Source: Brevibacillus fluminis
GTDB lineage: Bacteria > Bacillota > Bacilli > Brevibacillales > Brevibacillaceae
Length of the DNA: 64,000 bases
NCBI RefSeq assembly: GCF_003710825.1
Contig: NZ_RHHQ01000008.1
Coordinates: forward strand, 620,001-684,000
Direction of reading: 5' to 3'
Shown: in pieces, positions 26,121 through 34,264 of the stretch
Layout of the letters: each line of letters starts with the position of its first letter
How positions within the stretch are numbered: position 1 is the stretch's first letter
The notes under the pieces: generated by a model
The model's database searches: none
Told to the model about the DNA's origin: nothing
Seen by the model: the letters and a program-made list of their open reading frames with translations, nothing else
Made by a program: the position numbers and the translations under genes

Positions 26121-26783
26121 TTAGTCGCCCTTCATATCAGAACCACTCAGATAAAAGCCTTTGTTCGTCACGGTCTTGATCCAAAGCTGTCCGTTCGACG
26201 CCTCCCCCAGCTTTTTGCGCAAATTACAAATATGCACGTCGATGACCTTGCTGGTTGCTTGGATACGATTGTCCCAAACGGAATGAATGATTTGCTCCCG
26301 GCTTGTGATCTTCTTTTGGCTTTTGACCAAGAGCTCCAACAGCTTGCTCTCAATCCTAGTCAACTGCAAGGAGTACCCTCCCCATTCAAAGGAACGCGCT
26401 TCCATATCTAAATGAATGTAAGGGCCTGGAACATGATGGGCTTCCTCCTTACGCTTGAGGATGATACGAATGCGGGTCGCCAGTTCCCGTTCGGAGCATG
26501 GCTTCACCTGATAGTCATCCGCCCCGAATGCTAAGGCATTGACCAGATCCTGCTCATCCCGCGAGTTAGTCAGCACCACAATGGAGGCATGCGGATATGC
26601 GCGCCGGTACCGAATGACCAATGGAGCTGATGTTGTACCTTGGCTGTCGATAATGATGAAGACGACCTCTGTTCTGCTCTCGGAACCTCTCTCCTTCAGC
26701 AGATGAAGGGAGTGAACTTTGAACTGCTCACGAAGCCGTTTGTACGTATTTGCTTGTCCGTCAACATAGATTCCCCTTCTCAT
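26121..26783 (-). CDS. Response regulator, OmpR/PhoB type with winged helix, no adjacent kinase
   Basis: Regulator of about 220 residues: N-terminal receiver (about 1-120) and C-terminal OmpR-type winged helix (about 128-215; LTRIESKLLELLVKSQKKITSREQI, VDVHICNLRKKLG and KTVTNKGFYL). The receiver is divergent. The acidic pair at the end of strand 1 is reduced to YVDGQ; the putative acceptor Asp is in FIIIDSQG and the conserved Lys in YQVKPCS. ATG 26783 after GGAGGG is preferred over a longer frame. It ends 29 bp before the Pho-box repeats and is co-directional with the pst operon. Control of pst genes is plausible by position; classical PhoP partners PhoR and PhoU are absent here. Confidence 0.85.
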   Translation of the reverse strand: MRRGIYVDGQANTYKRLREQFKVHSLHLLKERGSESRTEVVFIIIDSQGTTSAPLVIRYRRAYPHASIVVLTNSRDEQDLVNALAFGADDYQVKPCSERELATRIRIILKRKEEAHHVPGPYIHLDMEARSFEWGGYSLQLTRIESKLLELLVKSQKKITSREQIIHSVWDNRIQATSKVIDVHICNLRKKLGEASNGQLWIKTVTNKGFYLSGSDMKGD

Positions 26784-26976
26784 CGAGTCCCTCCGAAATA
26801 ACTTTGCATCAAAGTAAGAGTGTACCGAGAAAAGGTTAAGGTTTTTTAAACGCAGTGTGTAAAGTTTCCATATTTTTGTTAAGACGATGTTCACAATTCC
26901 GGCTGATTCTTGAAACGCCTACTTTTTCCTTCATTCGGCCTATTTCTGTAGCATCAATGCCACCTTTGGTAATCAA

Positions 26977-26985
26977 TGGTATAAT
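26977..26985 (+). promoter_or_regulatory. Extended -10 promoter upstream of the SLH protein gene
   Basis: TGGTATAAT is a perfect extended -10 element; no good -35 box is present. The leader to the start codon at 27202 would be about 210 bases long, and S-layer-type genes of Bacilli often have long leaders. Confidence 0.55.
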
Positions 26986-27006
26986 GGCTTATTAGCGGGA
27001 GGTGAT

Positions 27007-27030
27007 ATGTCGGGAAAGGATCGACTGTAA
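27007..27030 (+). CDS. Possible 7-codon leader peptide
   Basis: ATG TCG GGA AAG GAT CGA CTG TAA directly after GGGAGGTGAT, the strongest ribosome binding site in the region, inside the leader of the SLH gene. A hairpin ATACCG / CGGTAT follows at 27052-27071. It could be a translated leader with a regulatory role or an accidental match; spacing between the site and ATG is short. Confidence 0.3.
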   Translation: MSGKDRL

Positions 27031-27201
27031 AAGAAGAAATGGCACGTTCCCATACCGTATACGAGCGGTATTCATGCATAAATCGGCTCATTGGGTCGCA
27101 TCGTGCTCCTACCGTACGATCCAATCGCATGCTTTTGAGGGAACACCGCATGTCTGGCAAGACCAGCGGCGGGGAAAATGAAAATGGCAGGTGAAATTTA
27201 C

Positions 27202-30156
27202 GTGAAAATGATCAGAATCATAGCACTGTTCGTATGTATGTGTTTATTTGCGCAGCAAGCTGTATTCGCGTATCCTGTGCTTCAACCGGCAGGCGGAGCG
27301 AAGGCTGCCGGTTCCTGGGGGAATGGGCTGCTTGCTGACGCCGCTTCCGTGACGAAGATCGCGATCCAGGGCGATTTTCGATATTCATCCTCATCCGTGA
27401 CACTTAGCGTGAAAGCGTATGACAGCAACAATACCGAGCAATCCATCGGTCCCAACGATGTCACGTGGTCGACATCCGACGCAAACATCGCTGTGGTCGA
27501 CTCCAAATCCGGTATCGTCTCCTTCAAGGGAAGAAACGGCGTTGTCAAGATTACCGCCAATTATTTGGGAAAAGCGTCCGATTCCGTTTCCACCACGGTA
27601 GCCAACACGGGGCTGAACGATCTTCTTTCGATCCAGATCACCGGCACCATCAGAGGCGATGAGACATCTCCAATTGCACTCGGCGCATTGGGTACGTTCA
27701 AAAATGAATCCGGTTCGATTCCGCTCTACGCGGTCACATGGACCTCAAGCGATTCCAACATCGCTTCCGTCGATCCATCAGGAGTGGTGACGCTAAATCA
27801 GAACGGAAGCGTAACAATTACTGCGGAGTACCAGGGCAAAAATGCGACCTTGAACGTTACCGTCCCTGTCACCTTAACAGCAATCGCAATCAACGAGTCG
27901 CTTGCCTACAGCACAACGCCTGTTCAACTGACGGTCCGCGGCACCTACAACAACGGCACGGCACAAAATGTGAGCGGCACAACATGGGCATCGAGCAATC
28001 CGAGCGTTGCTTCAGTGGATGGCAATGGCAGAGTCACCTTCACCGGTTTGAACGGGGCCGTCACGATCACCGCTTCCTATCAAGGAAAAACGGATAGCGT
28101 ATCGACGACGGTGAACAACTCCCTATCGCTTATTTCCATCACGATTGTGCAATCTTTGTCTTACAGCGCCACACCGGTCGCACTCAGCGTTAACGGCTAC
28201 TATGCAAACGGCAGCTCACAGCCGCTGGTAGGGGCAACATGGACATCGAGCAATCCGTCTGTGGCGACAGTGAACTCACTGGGGCAGGTCACTTTTACAG
28301 GAGCAAACGGCGCTGTCACCATCACCGCCTCCTATAACGGGCTGACGAATTCCGTCTCCACCATCGTGGATCGTCCATCGACCGTACAGCTTGTTTCATT
28401 GGCGATCAATACGCCATTCGCCTATAGCAATTATCCGGTTCAATTGACGCTGATCGGCGTGTATTCCGATCGTTCCACCCAAACGCTGACCAATGCGTCG
28501 TGGGCATCAAGCAGTACCGCTGTCGCCACCGTCGATGCCAACGGACTCGTGACTTTTACCGGCGCGAACGGCTCCGTCACCATCACGGCGACCCACAACG
28601 GTCTGAACACTTCCGTTTCAACGACGGTCAACCGCACCCAGGTCAATTTGACCAAAGTGACGATTTTTGGCTCGATTTCCTACAGCTCAACGCCCGAAAA
28701 GCTGGTTGCGCTCGGACATTACTCCAACAACACCACCGAGATTTTGCAAAATGCCAACTGGACCTCCAGCAACACGGATGTGGCGACCGTCAATAACAAA
28801 GGGGAGGTGACCTTCACCGGAAAGGACGGCTCCGTCACCATCACAGCGGAATACCAAGGCTTCAAGGACTCTGTCAGCACAGTGGTCACCTCGGGGGAAA
28901 AACCGACCTCAATCTCGATCACGACGTATTTTGAGTACGATGAAGATCCTTATCCATTAAAGCTGTACGCGACCTACAAAAACGGCAATCGCGTATTGGT
29001 CGACAGCAATGCGATCACATGGAGCTCAGACAATACGAGTGTCGCGAAGGTAAGCTCAAACGGCACGGTGACCTTTACCGGAAAAACGGGCCGTGTCATG
29101 ATTACCGCTTCCTACAAAGGATTGACAGACTCGGTCAGCACCAAAGTCGATTCAGATACGGTGGAAAGCATCTCCATCCGGGAAAATTTCGATTACGACA
29201 ACGACGACGTGGAGCTAACGGTCCGCGTCAGATACAACGATGGCTCTACAAAGGTGATCAGTTCGTCGAAAGTGACATGGTCCTCCGACAATACACGCGT
29301 AGCGAAAGTAAACTCCAAAGGGGTCGTCACCTTCACTGACAAAGAAGGAAAGGTCACCATTACCGCAAAATACGAGGGAAAAACCGATAAAGTCAAAACG
29401 ACCGTAACCACCTCCGACATCCGGGACAAGGAACGGTCCAGCTCTAGCGGTTCCAGCTCCGGTTCGGGCTCCAGCTCCAGTTCGGGCTCAAGCTCCAACA
29501 ATTCGAGCCGCAAACCTTTTGCCAGCTCGGTCATTGACTCCTCCTCTGTAGAATGGAACATCTCGACACTTGCGAAAAACATGAACTCGATGCGCGTAAG
29601 CGACTTCTCTGACACCGCGTACCACTGGGCACGCAAGGAGATCAAACTGGCGCGCGGCTTGAATTTGACAAAAGGCGAGCCGAACGGCACCTTCAAGCCG
29701 GACGCATTCATTACCCGCGAAGAATTCGTTGCGTTGATCTGCCGTGCCTTCCAGATCAATCCCGCATCGTACGGCAACACGTTCCGCGACACCCAAAACA
29801 GTTGGGCGAAAGGCTACATCGCCGCACTGGCAGCCAAGGGCGTGGTCAAAGGCAATCAGGACGGCACCTTCAAGCCGGAGAGTAACATCACCCGTGCCGA
29901 AATGGTCACCATCATTTCCCGCTTGCTCAATTCGCGGGAGCTACCTGATTACGGCAGCGTCTATTTCTCCGATACGCAAAATCACTGGGCGAAAGATACG
30001 ATTTCGCAAATCAGCCGCGCTGGCCTGGTGAAGGGAACCGACTACAACCGGTTTGCCCCTGAAGCAAATACGACCCGCGCAGAAGCGATCGTCATTTTGC
30101 TGCGGACGCTGCGTTTGAGTCCGTCGATCAATACCGCGATCTCGTCTGTTCTGTAA
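27202..30156 (+). CDS. Surface protein with eight Ig-like (BIG2) repeats and three C-terminal SLH domains
   Basis: Exported, wall-attached protein of about 984 residues. Layout: signal peptide ending near VFAYP, eight Ig-like repeats of about 82 residues (about 50-738), a Ser/Gly-rich linker (about 745-769), and three SLH domains (about 800-975) with ITREE, ITRAE and TTRAE motifs that bind pyruvylated secondary wall polymer. Each Ig-like repeat has the pattern W-S-S followed by V-A-x-V and V-T-I-T-A. Repeats 3-6 are Ser/Thr/Asn-rich, repeats 7-8 rich in Asp/Lys, suggesting staged duplication. GTG 27202 lies 7 bases after AGGTGA and yields a clean signal peptide; an ATG at 27178 is the alternative. 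Likely function: S-layer-associated adhesin or stalk. Confidence 0.9.
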   Translation: MKMIRIIALFVCMCLFAQQAVFAYPVLQPAGGAKAAGSWGNGLLADAASVTKIAIQGDFRYSSSSVTLSVKAYDSNNTEQSIGPNDVTWSTSDANIAVVDSKSGIVSFKGRNGVVKITANYLGKASDSVSTTVANTGLNDLLSIQITGTIRGDETSPIALGALGTFKNESGSIPLYAVTWTSSDSNIASVDPSGVVTLNQNGSVTITAEYQGKNATLNVTVPVTLTAIAINESLAYSTTPVQLTVRGTYNNGTAQNVSGTTWASSNPSVASVDGNGRVTFTGLNGAVTITASYQGKTDSVSTTVNNSLSLISITIVQSLSYSATPVALSVNGYYANGSSQPLVGATWTSSNPSVATVNSLGQVTFTGANGAVTITASYNGLTNSVSTIVDRPSTVQLVSLAINTPFAYSNYPVQLTLIGVYSDRSTQTLTNASWASSSTAVATVDANGLVTFTGANGSVTITATHNGLNTSVSTTVNRTQVNLTKVTIFGSISYSSTPEKLVALGHYSNNTTEILQNANWTSSNTDVATVNNKGEVTFTGKDGSVTITAEYQGFKDSVSTVVTSGEKPTSISITTYFEYDEDPYPLKLYATYKNGNRVLVDSNAITWSSDNTSVAKVSSNGTVTFTGKTGRVMITASYKGLTDSVSTKVDSDTVESISIRENFDYDNDDVELTVRVRYNDGSTKVISSSKVTWSSDNTRVAKVNSKGVVTFTDKEGKVTITAKYEGKTDKVKTTVTTSDIRDKERSSSSGSSSGSGSSSSSGSSSNNSSRKPFASSVIDSSSVEWNISTLAKNMNSMRVSDFSDTAYHWARKEIKLARGLNLTKGEPNGTFKPDAFITREEFVALICRAFQINPASYGNTFRDTQNSWAKGYIAALAAKGVVKGNQDGTFKPESNITRAEMVTIISRLLNSRELPDYGSVYFSDTQNHWAKDTISQISRAGLVKGTDYNRFAPEANTTRAEAIVILLRTLRLSPSINTAISSVL

Positions 30157-30161
30157 ACCCG

Positions 30162-30193
30162 ACAAGTCCCCTCATTGGGGACTTGTTTTTTTG
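30162..30193 (+). terminator. Intrinsic terminator of the SLH protein gene
   Basis: ACAAGTCCCC (30162-30171) and GGGGACTTGT (30177-30186) with a 5-base loop and seven T. Confidence 0.92.
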
Positions 30194-30202
30194 CATCAAA
30201 CA

Positions 30203-30230
30203 AAACAAGCCGCCTCCTGCGAGACGGCTT
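30203..30230 (-). terminator. Terminator of the MacAB-like efflux operon
   Basis: AAGCCG (30207-30212) and CGGCTT (30225-30230), followed on the minus strand by TGTTTTGTTT. It lies six bases beyond the permease stop codon. Confidence 0.65.
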
Positions 30231-30235
30231 CCTTC

Positions 30236-31453
30236 TTATTCATAACGTAAAGCATCGATCGGCTTGAGCTGCGCCGCTTTTCTTGCCGGATACACCCCGA
30301 ACACGACACCGACGATCATGGATGACATGAACGCATATAAGACAGGTGCAAAGCTGATGGCAATCGTCATGCTGGCCAGCTTTCCGACCAAATACGCCGC
30401 TCCGATTCCCACCAAGATACCTACGATGCCGCCCAAAAGACTCAACGTCACCGATTCGATCAAAAACTGCCGTAAAATATCGCTCCGCTTGGCCCCAATC
30501 GCTTTGCGAATCCCGATTTCTCGCGTCCGTTCCGTCACGGAGACGAGCATGATGTTCATGATCCCGATGCCGCCAACCACGAGGGAAATCGCTGCGATCC
30601 CCGACAACAGCGCCGTCATGATGCTGCTCACGCCTTGCGCGGTCGTCAAGATATCCGTCTGCGATCGGATCTGGAAGTCGTCTTCCTGGCGAGGCCGCAA
30701 ATTGTGTGCGACGCGTAGCGTATTTTGAATGTCGTACTGCGCTTTCTGCATCATGTCGGAAGACGATGCAGAGACATAGAGGGTACTGATGTTTCTGCCT
30801 CCGGTCACACGGCTCATGGCTGTTGTAATCGGAATGATCACTTTGTCGTCATTGTTTGTCATGCCTGAGCTACCCTGGCTTTTCAACACACCGATGATCT
30901 CAAACGGAATCTTGTTGATCTGGATCGTTAGACCGATCGGGTTGATGCTACTGTCCCCGAACAGATTGGTGATGATTTCCGAACCGATCACCGCCACATT
31001 GGCAAGGCCCTTCACTTCAAAATGGTTAAAAAATCTCCCCTGCTGCACCTCGGCATTGCGCACCTGCGGAAACGATTCATTGGTTCCTTCCAAGGACGTC
31101 GAATAGTTTTTACTTTTCCACACGAGCTGTCCCCTGCCATTCACGCTTGGTGCTACGCCTGCGATCGACTCGTTTTTCTCCAATGCTTCGACGTCCGCGA
31201 GCTTGAGCGTGTTCATCGAACCTGCGCCCAAGCTGACTCCGCCCTGCTTCGCCTGACCAGCCGTGACAATTAAGAGGTTGCTGCCCAGCCCGTTGATCTG
31301 CGAGGCCACATTCGCCTGTGCGCCCTCCCCGATGGAAACCATTGCGATCACAGCGGAAACCCCGATGATAATGCCCAGCATGGTCAAAAATGCGCGCAAT
31401 TTATTCGTTCTAATGCTTCGCAAGGAAACCCGTATGCTTTCCGCGAAATTCAT
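30236..31453 (-). CDS. MacB/FtsX-type ABC transporter permease (YknZ-like)
   Basis: Permease of 405 residues: one N-terminal helix preceded by [30 protein letters not shown], a large extracellular domain (about 45-280) and three C-terminal helices in the FtsX domain ([28 protein letters not shown] is diagnostic). It uses mechanotransmission rather than classical substrate tunnelling. Its start overlaps the ATPase stop by 4 bp (ATGA), so the pair is translationally coupled. It forms a three-gene unit with the ATPase and the adaptor, as in B. subtilis YknXYZ. The exported substrate is unknown; toxic peptides are the known theme for the family. Confidence 0.92.
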   Translation of the reverse strand: MNFAESIRVSLRSIRTNKLRAFLTMLGIIIGVSAVIAMVSIGEGAQANVASQINGLGSNLLIVTAGQAKQGGVSLGAGSMNTLKLADVEALEKNESIAGVAPSVNGRGQLVWKSKNYSTSLEGTNESFPQVRNAEVQQGRFFNHFEVKGLANVAVIGSEIITNLFGDSSINPIGLTIQINKIPFEIIGVLKSQGSSGMTNNDDKVIIPITTAMSRVTGGRNISTLYVSASSSDMMQKAQYDIQNTLRVAHNLRPRQEDDFQIRSQTDILTTAQGVSSIMTALLSGIAAISLVVGGIGIMNIMLVSVTERTREIGIRKAIGAKRSDILRQFLIESVTLSLLGGIVGILVGIGAAYLVGKLASMTIAISFAPVLYAFMSSMIVGVVFGVYPARKAAQLKPIDALRYE

Positions 31454-32172
31454 GTGCTCACTTCCTCAAGATGGGCCCATCGTCTCTGGGTAACCAATTC
31501 ATTTGCAATAATCTGTCCGTCGCGAAACCGCACGATTCGTTTGGCATATTCCGCAATGTCCGGCTCATGGGTGACGAGAATAATCGTTTTCCCCGCTTCA
31601 TTCAGCTGCTGGAATATGTTCATGATTTCGATGCTCGTTCGCGTGTCGAGCGCTCCTGTCGGTTCATCCGCGAGCAGGATCACCGGATTGTTGACCAGCG
31701 CCCGCGCTATCGATACCCGTTGCTGCTGACCGCCAGAAAGTTCGTTCGGCTTGTTGTGCAGCCGATTGCCCAGTCCCACGCTGACCAGCGAGGCGATCGC
31801 CCGCTCGCGCCGCTCTTTTGCGGAGACGCCCCCGTACAACAGGGGCAGCTCCACATTTTCCACAGCGGACGTCCGCGGGAGCAGATTGAAATTTTGAAAG
31901 ACGAATCCGATTTTCTGATTGCGGATGACCGCCAAATCATCATCATGCGCCTCGGAGACCGGAAAGCCGTCCAAGTAAAACTCGCCCGATGTCGGCTTAT
32001 CAAGGCAGCCGATCACGTTCATCATCGAGGATTTCCCGGAGCCGGATGGTCCCATGATCGCGACGAAATCGCCTTCTTCAATGGTCAGATTCACGCCGCG
32101 CAGCGCCTGGATTTCCTGATCGCCAATCGTGTAGATTTTTTTCAGCTCTTCGATTTCGATGACCGTCTTCAT
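31450..32172 (-). CDS. ABC transporter ATP-binding protein (MacB/LolD/YknY type)
   Basis: ATPase of 240 residues. Walker A is [10 protein letters not shown]-loop [18 protein letters not shown], signature [15 protein letters not shown], Walker [14 protein letters not shown] and the H-loop [15 protein letters not shown] and AVENVELPL mark the MacB/LolD subgroup. The frame extends 69 bases upstream into the adaptor gene, but ATG 32172 after GAGGAAGGA is the real start. It lies one base downstream of the adaptor stop codon and overlaps the permease start. Confidence 0.95.
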   Translation of the reverse strand: MKTVIEIEELKKIYTIGDQEIQALRGVNLTIEEGDFVAIMGPSGSGKSSMMNVIGCLDKPTSGEFYLDGFPVSEAHDDDLAVIRNQKIGFVFQNFNLLPRTSAVENVELPLLYGGVSAKERRERAIASLVSVGLGNRLHNKPNELSGGQQQRVSIARALVNNPVILLADEPTGALDTRTSIEIMNIFQQLNEAGKTIILVTHEPDIAEYAKRIVRFRDGQIIANELVTQRRWAHLEEVST

Positions 32173-32173
32173 C

Positions 32174-33799
32174 CTAGTTCCTTCCTCTCGAGCCGCCTCC
32201 GCCGCCAAAGTTGCCACCTCCGCCGAAGCCACCTCCGCCAAAGCCTCCGCCTCCGAAACCGCCCATTCCAGGCATGCCGCCTTGGTTTTGGCGCGAGCTT
32301 GAGCTAGATGAACTCGAGGTGTTTTCCATCGTCAGCACGACTTGCTGGCCTTCTTCGAGACCTGAGGTGATTTCCACCATATTGGAGCTGTAGTACCCGA
32401 TTTTCACTTCCTTGAAGCGATACGGGAAGTTTCCGGCTCTGCTGCTTCTGGATTTCCCATTCTCCTGCTGCGTTCCTGTTGTTGATCCATTATTTCCTGT
32501 GGCCGTCGTTCCCGTTGATGTATTGGAAAGGTAGACCCCGTCTTTACCATTCTGCGTTTTCAATGCGGCTGCCGGAACAACAAGCACGTCTTTGTGCGTG
32601 CCGACCACAATGGTCACATTGGTCGTCATGCCGGTTTTCAGCAAGCCTTCTTTATTGTCGACCGTCAACAGCACTTTGTAGGTTGTGACGTTCGATTCCG
32701 TGCTCGCCTCTGGATATACCAGCGTCACTTTTCCTGTGAAAGTCTTGTCCTCATACGTACTGGATGTAAATGTCGCGTCCAATCCTTCCTTCACTTTGCC
32801 AATGTCGCTTTCGCTGATTTGCGCAAGCACTTCCATGCTGCCGGAATTGGAGTTGTCCATGATGATGAACGGTTTCGACGGAGCTTCACCCATGTTTCCG
32901 TTCACTTGCACGATGACGCCGTCCATCGGTGCGACAATCGACAGCGACTTGAGCGTCGTTTTCTCTTCCTGCAAATTCGCTTCCGCCTGTTCGACCGCTG
33001 CTTGCGCCGTCTGAATCGCCGACACTTCCGGACCTTGCTTGGCGTCGTTTAATTCCTGCACCGCCGTCTCGTAATTCGCTTGCGCTTCCTGCAGGCTACT
33101 CTTCGCTTGCGCCTGGGTTTGCGTGCTTTGCAGCGTTGTGTTGTCATAATCGATTTTGGCTTGATCCAGGCTTTTCACGGCTTGATCGTATTCGCTTTTG
33201 GAAATGATCCCTGCGTCATACAGCTTTTTCTGTGTGTCAAAATTATTTTGCGCATCTTGCAGGTTCGCTTTTGACTTGGTCAGATCATTTTGCGCTTTTT
33301 TGATGTCAAAACCGCCCTTCGCCGAGTCGAGTTCCGCCTGCGCCTTGGTGACATTCGCTTGCAGCGCGGCCATCTCGGCAGCGGTTTTGGTTTTTTTGGC
33401 GTCATCAAGCTTCGCCTTTGCCGAGAGCAGATTCGCTTCCGCCGCCTTTACCTTCACTTTGCTGTTCGTATCATCCAGCGTCGCGAGAACTTGGCCCGCT
33501 TTTACATGGTCGCCGACTTTGACGTTGATTGCGGTGAGAGTTGCCGTCTCATCCGATGGCGAAAGAGAGATCCGCTTGGATGCCTGCACCGTACCTGATG
33601 AAGTGACCGACTCCGTCACATCGCCCCGCTTCACCGTGGCAAGCTGCATAAACGTATTGGTCGTTTTCGTTGTCATGATTTGATAAACATAATAGCTCCC
33701 TGCTAGAAAAAGGGCGACGCAAATCAGACTGATGATCAGCTTTTTTCGTTTTTTCGATTTTAAAATAGTAGGTAGGTTCCCCCTAATTGCTTCAGCCAT
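32174..33799 (-). CDS. MacA/HlyD-type adaptor of an ABC efflux system (YknX-like)
   Basis: Membrane-anchored adaptor of 541 residues. One N-terminal helix (about 22-42) is followed by a lipoyl-like half-motif ([12 protein letters not shown]), a long coiled-coil hairpin (about 115-265, with many [16 protein letters not shown] heptads), the second half-motif ([17 protein letters not shown]) and beta-barrel domains. A Ser/Asn/Gln-rich insert lies around residues 430-460. The C-terminal 35 residues are almost pure Gly/Phe ([12 protein letters not shown]), which is unusual for this family and encoded by imperfect DNA repeats at 32200-32270. AAGGAG precedes ATG. The promoter shares a motif with that of the secreted repeat protein at 36470-37594. 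Confidence 0.92.
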   Translation of the reverse strand: MAEAIRGNLPTILKSKKRKKLIISLICVALFLAGSYYVYQIMTTKTTNTFMQLATVKRGDVTESVTSSGTVQASKRISLSPSDETATLTAINVKVGDHVKAGQVLATLDDTNSKVKVKAAEANLLSAKAKLDDAKKTKTAAEMAALQANVTKAQAELDSAKGGFDIKKAQNDLTKSKANLQDAQNNFDTQKKLYDAGIISKSEYDQAVKSLDQAKIDYDNTTLQSTQTQAQAKSSLQEAQANYETAVQELNDAKQGPEVSAIQTAQAAVEQAEANLQEEKTTLKSLSIVAPMDGVIVQVNGNMGEAPSKPFIIMDNSNSGSMEVLAQISESDIGKVKEGLDATFTSSTYEDKTFTGKVTLVYPEASTESNVTTYKVLLTVDNKEGLLKTGMTTNVTIVVGTHKDVLVVPAAALKTQNGKDGVYLSNTSTGTTATGNNGSTTGTQQENGKSRSSRAGNFPYRFKEVKIGYYSSNMVEITSGLEEGQQVVLTMENTSSSSSSSSRQNQGGMPGMGGFGGGGFGGGGFGGGGNFGGGGGSRGRN

Positions 33800-33861
33800 C
33801 GTTGCTTTCTCCTTCCAACACGCATCTGGTGTATGAATCGTTCTTTATGTAACTGTACGTC

Positions 33862-33885
33862 AGATTTGTTTCAGGAGAATGTCAA
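33862..33885 (-). promoter_or_regulatory. Promoter of the efflux operon with a shared TCCTGAAA element
   Basis: On the minus strand TTGACA (33880-33885) is followed after 3 bases by TCCTGAAA (33869-33876); about 18 bases after TTGACA a weak -10 (GACGTA) follows. The same TTGACA-N3-TCCTGAAA block with the same spacing occurs upstream of the repeat-protein gene at 37668-37684. It is a candidate binding site of the response regulator encoded between them. Confidence 0.6.
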
Positions 33886-33895
33886 AAAGGGGGGG

Positions 33896-34172
33896 AATTC
33901 CAAAGCAGGGGATTGGCTTTGGTGGAGGTGAGGGGATTCGGGAAAAAAGCGTCGCTGCGCTGTTAGCATGCCTGCTGGGGGTCGGGGTGGCCGGCTCTGC
34001 AGAAAAAAAGGAACCGCGCAACAATGCCACTCGCTGCGCGGCGGGAGTATCTCAGGATGTATGCTGCGCGAAAGATGTTCCTTTTTTTCTGCAGAGCCTG
34101 GGCGGCATGCTCAAGGCTGCGCACCGCTTTTTTCCCGAATCCCTGGCTGCTGCCCCTACTTTGGAATTTTTC
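33896..34172. repeat. Long interrupted inverted repeat, about 280 bp, of unknown nature
   Basis: Four blocks on the left reappear inverted, in mirrored order, on the right. Outer arms: AATTCCAAAGCAGGGG at about 33896-33912 against about 34153-34168 (one mismatch). Next: GGGATTCGGGAAAAAAGCG at about 33933-33951 against 34125-34144. Then AGCATGCC at 33966-33972 against 34104-34111. Innermost: a perfect 22-bp arm at 33993-34014 against 34077-34098. The central loop holds a hairpin CCGCGCA / TGCGCGG. The left arm has extra G-rich inserts. There is no convincing coding frame. It could be a non-autonomous mobile element (MITE-like), a structured RNA or a duplicated-inverted scar. Confidence 0.8.
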
Positions 34173-34217
34173 GGGATAGGGATAGGAAAAACAAAAAAGT
34201 ATAAGATTCAAAGAAAG

Positions 34218-34256
34218 AAAAAAGACAATATGGTTATAATTGCTCCCATATTGTCT
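34218..34256 (-). terminator. Intrinsic terminator of the two-component operon
   Basis: AGACAATATG (34223-34232) and CATATTGTCT (34247-34256) form a 10-bp stem, followed on the minus strand by six T. It lies nine bases after the kinase stop codon. Confidence 0.9.
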
Positions 34257-34264
34257 CACTTGCT

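Noticed and set aside
30236..33799. Antimicrobial peptide (bacteriocin) immunity cluster
   Set aside because: The ABC system is YknXYZ/MacAB-like, but no precursor peptide, modification enzyme or immunity gene was seen nearby.
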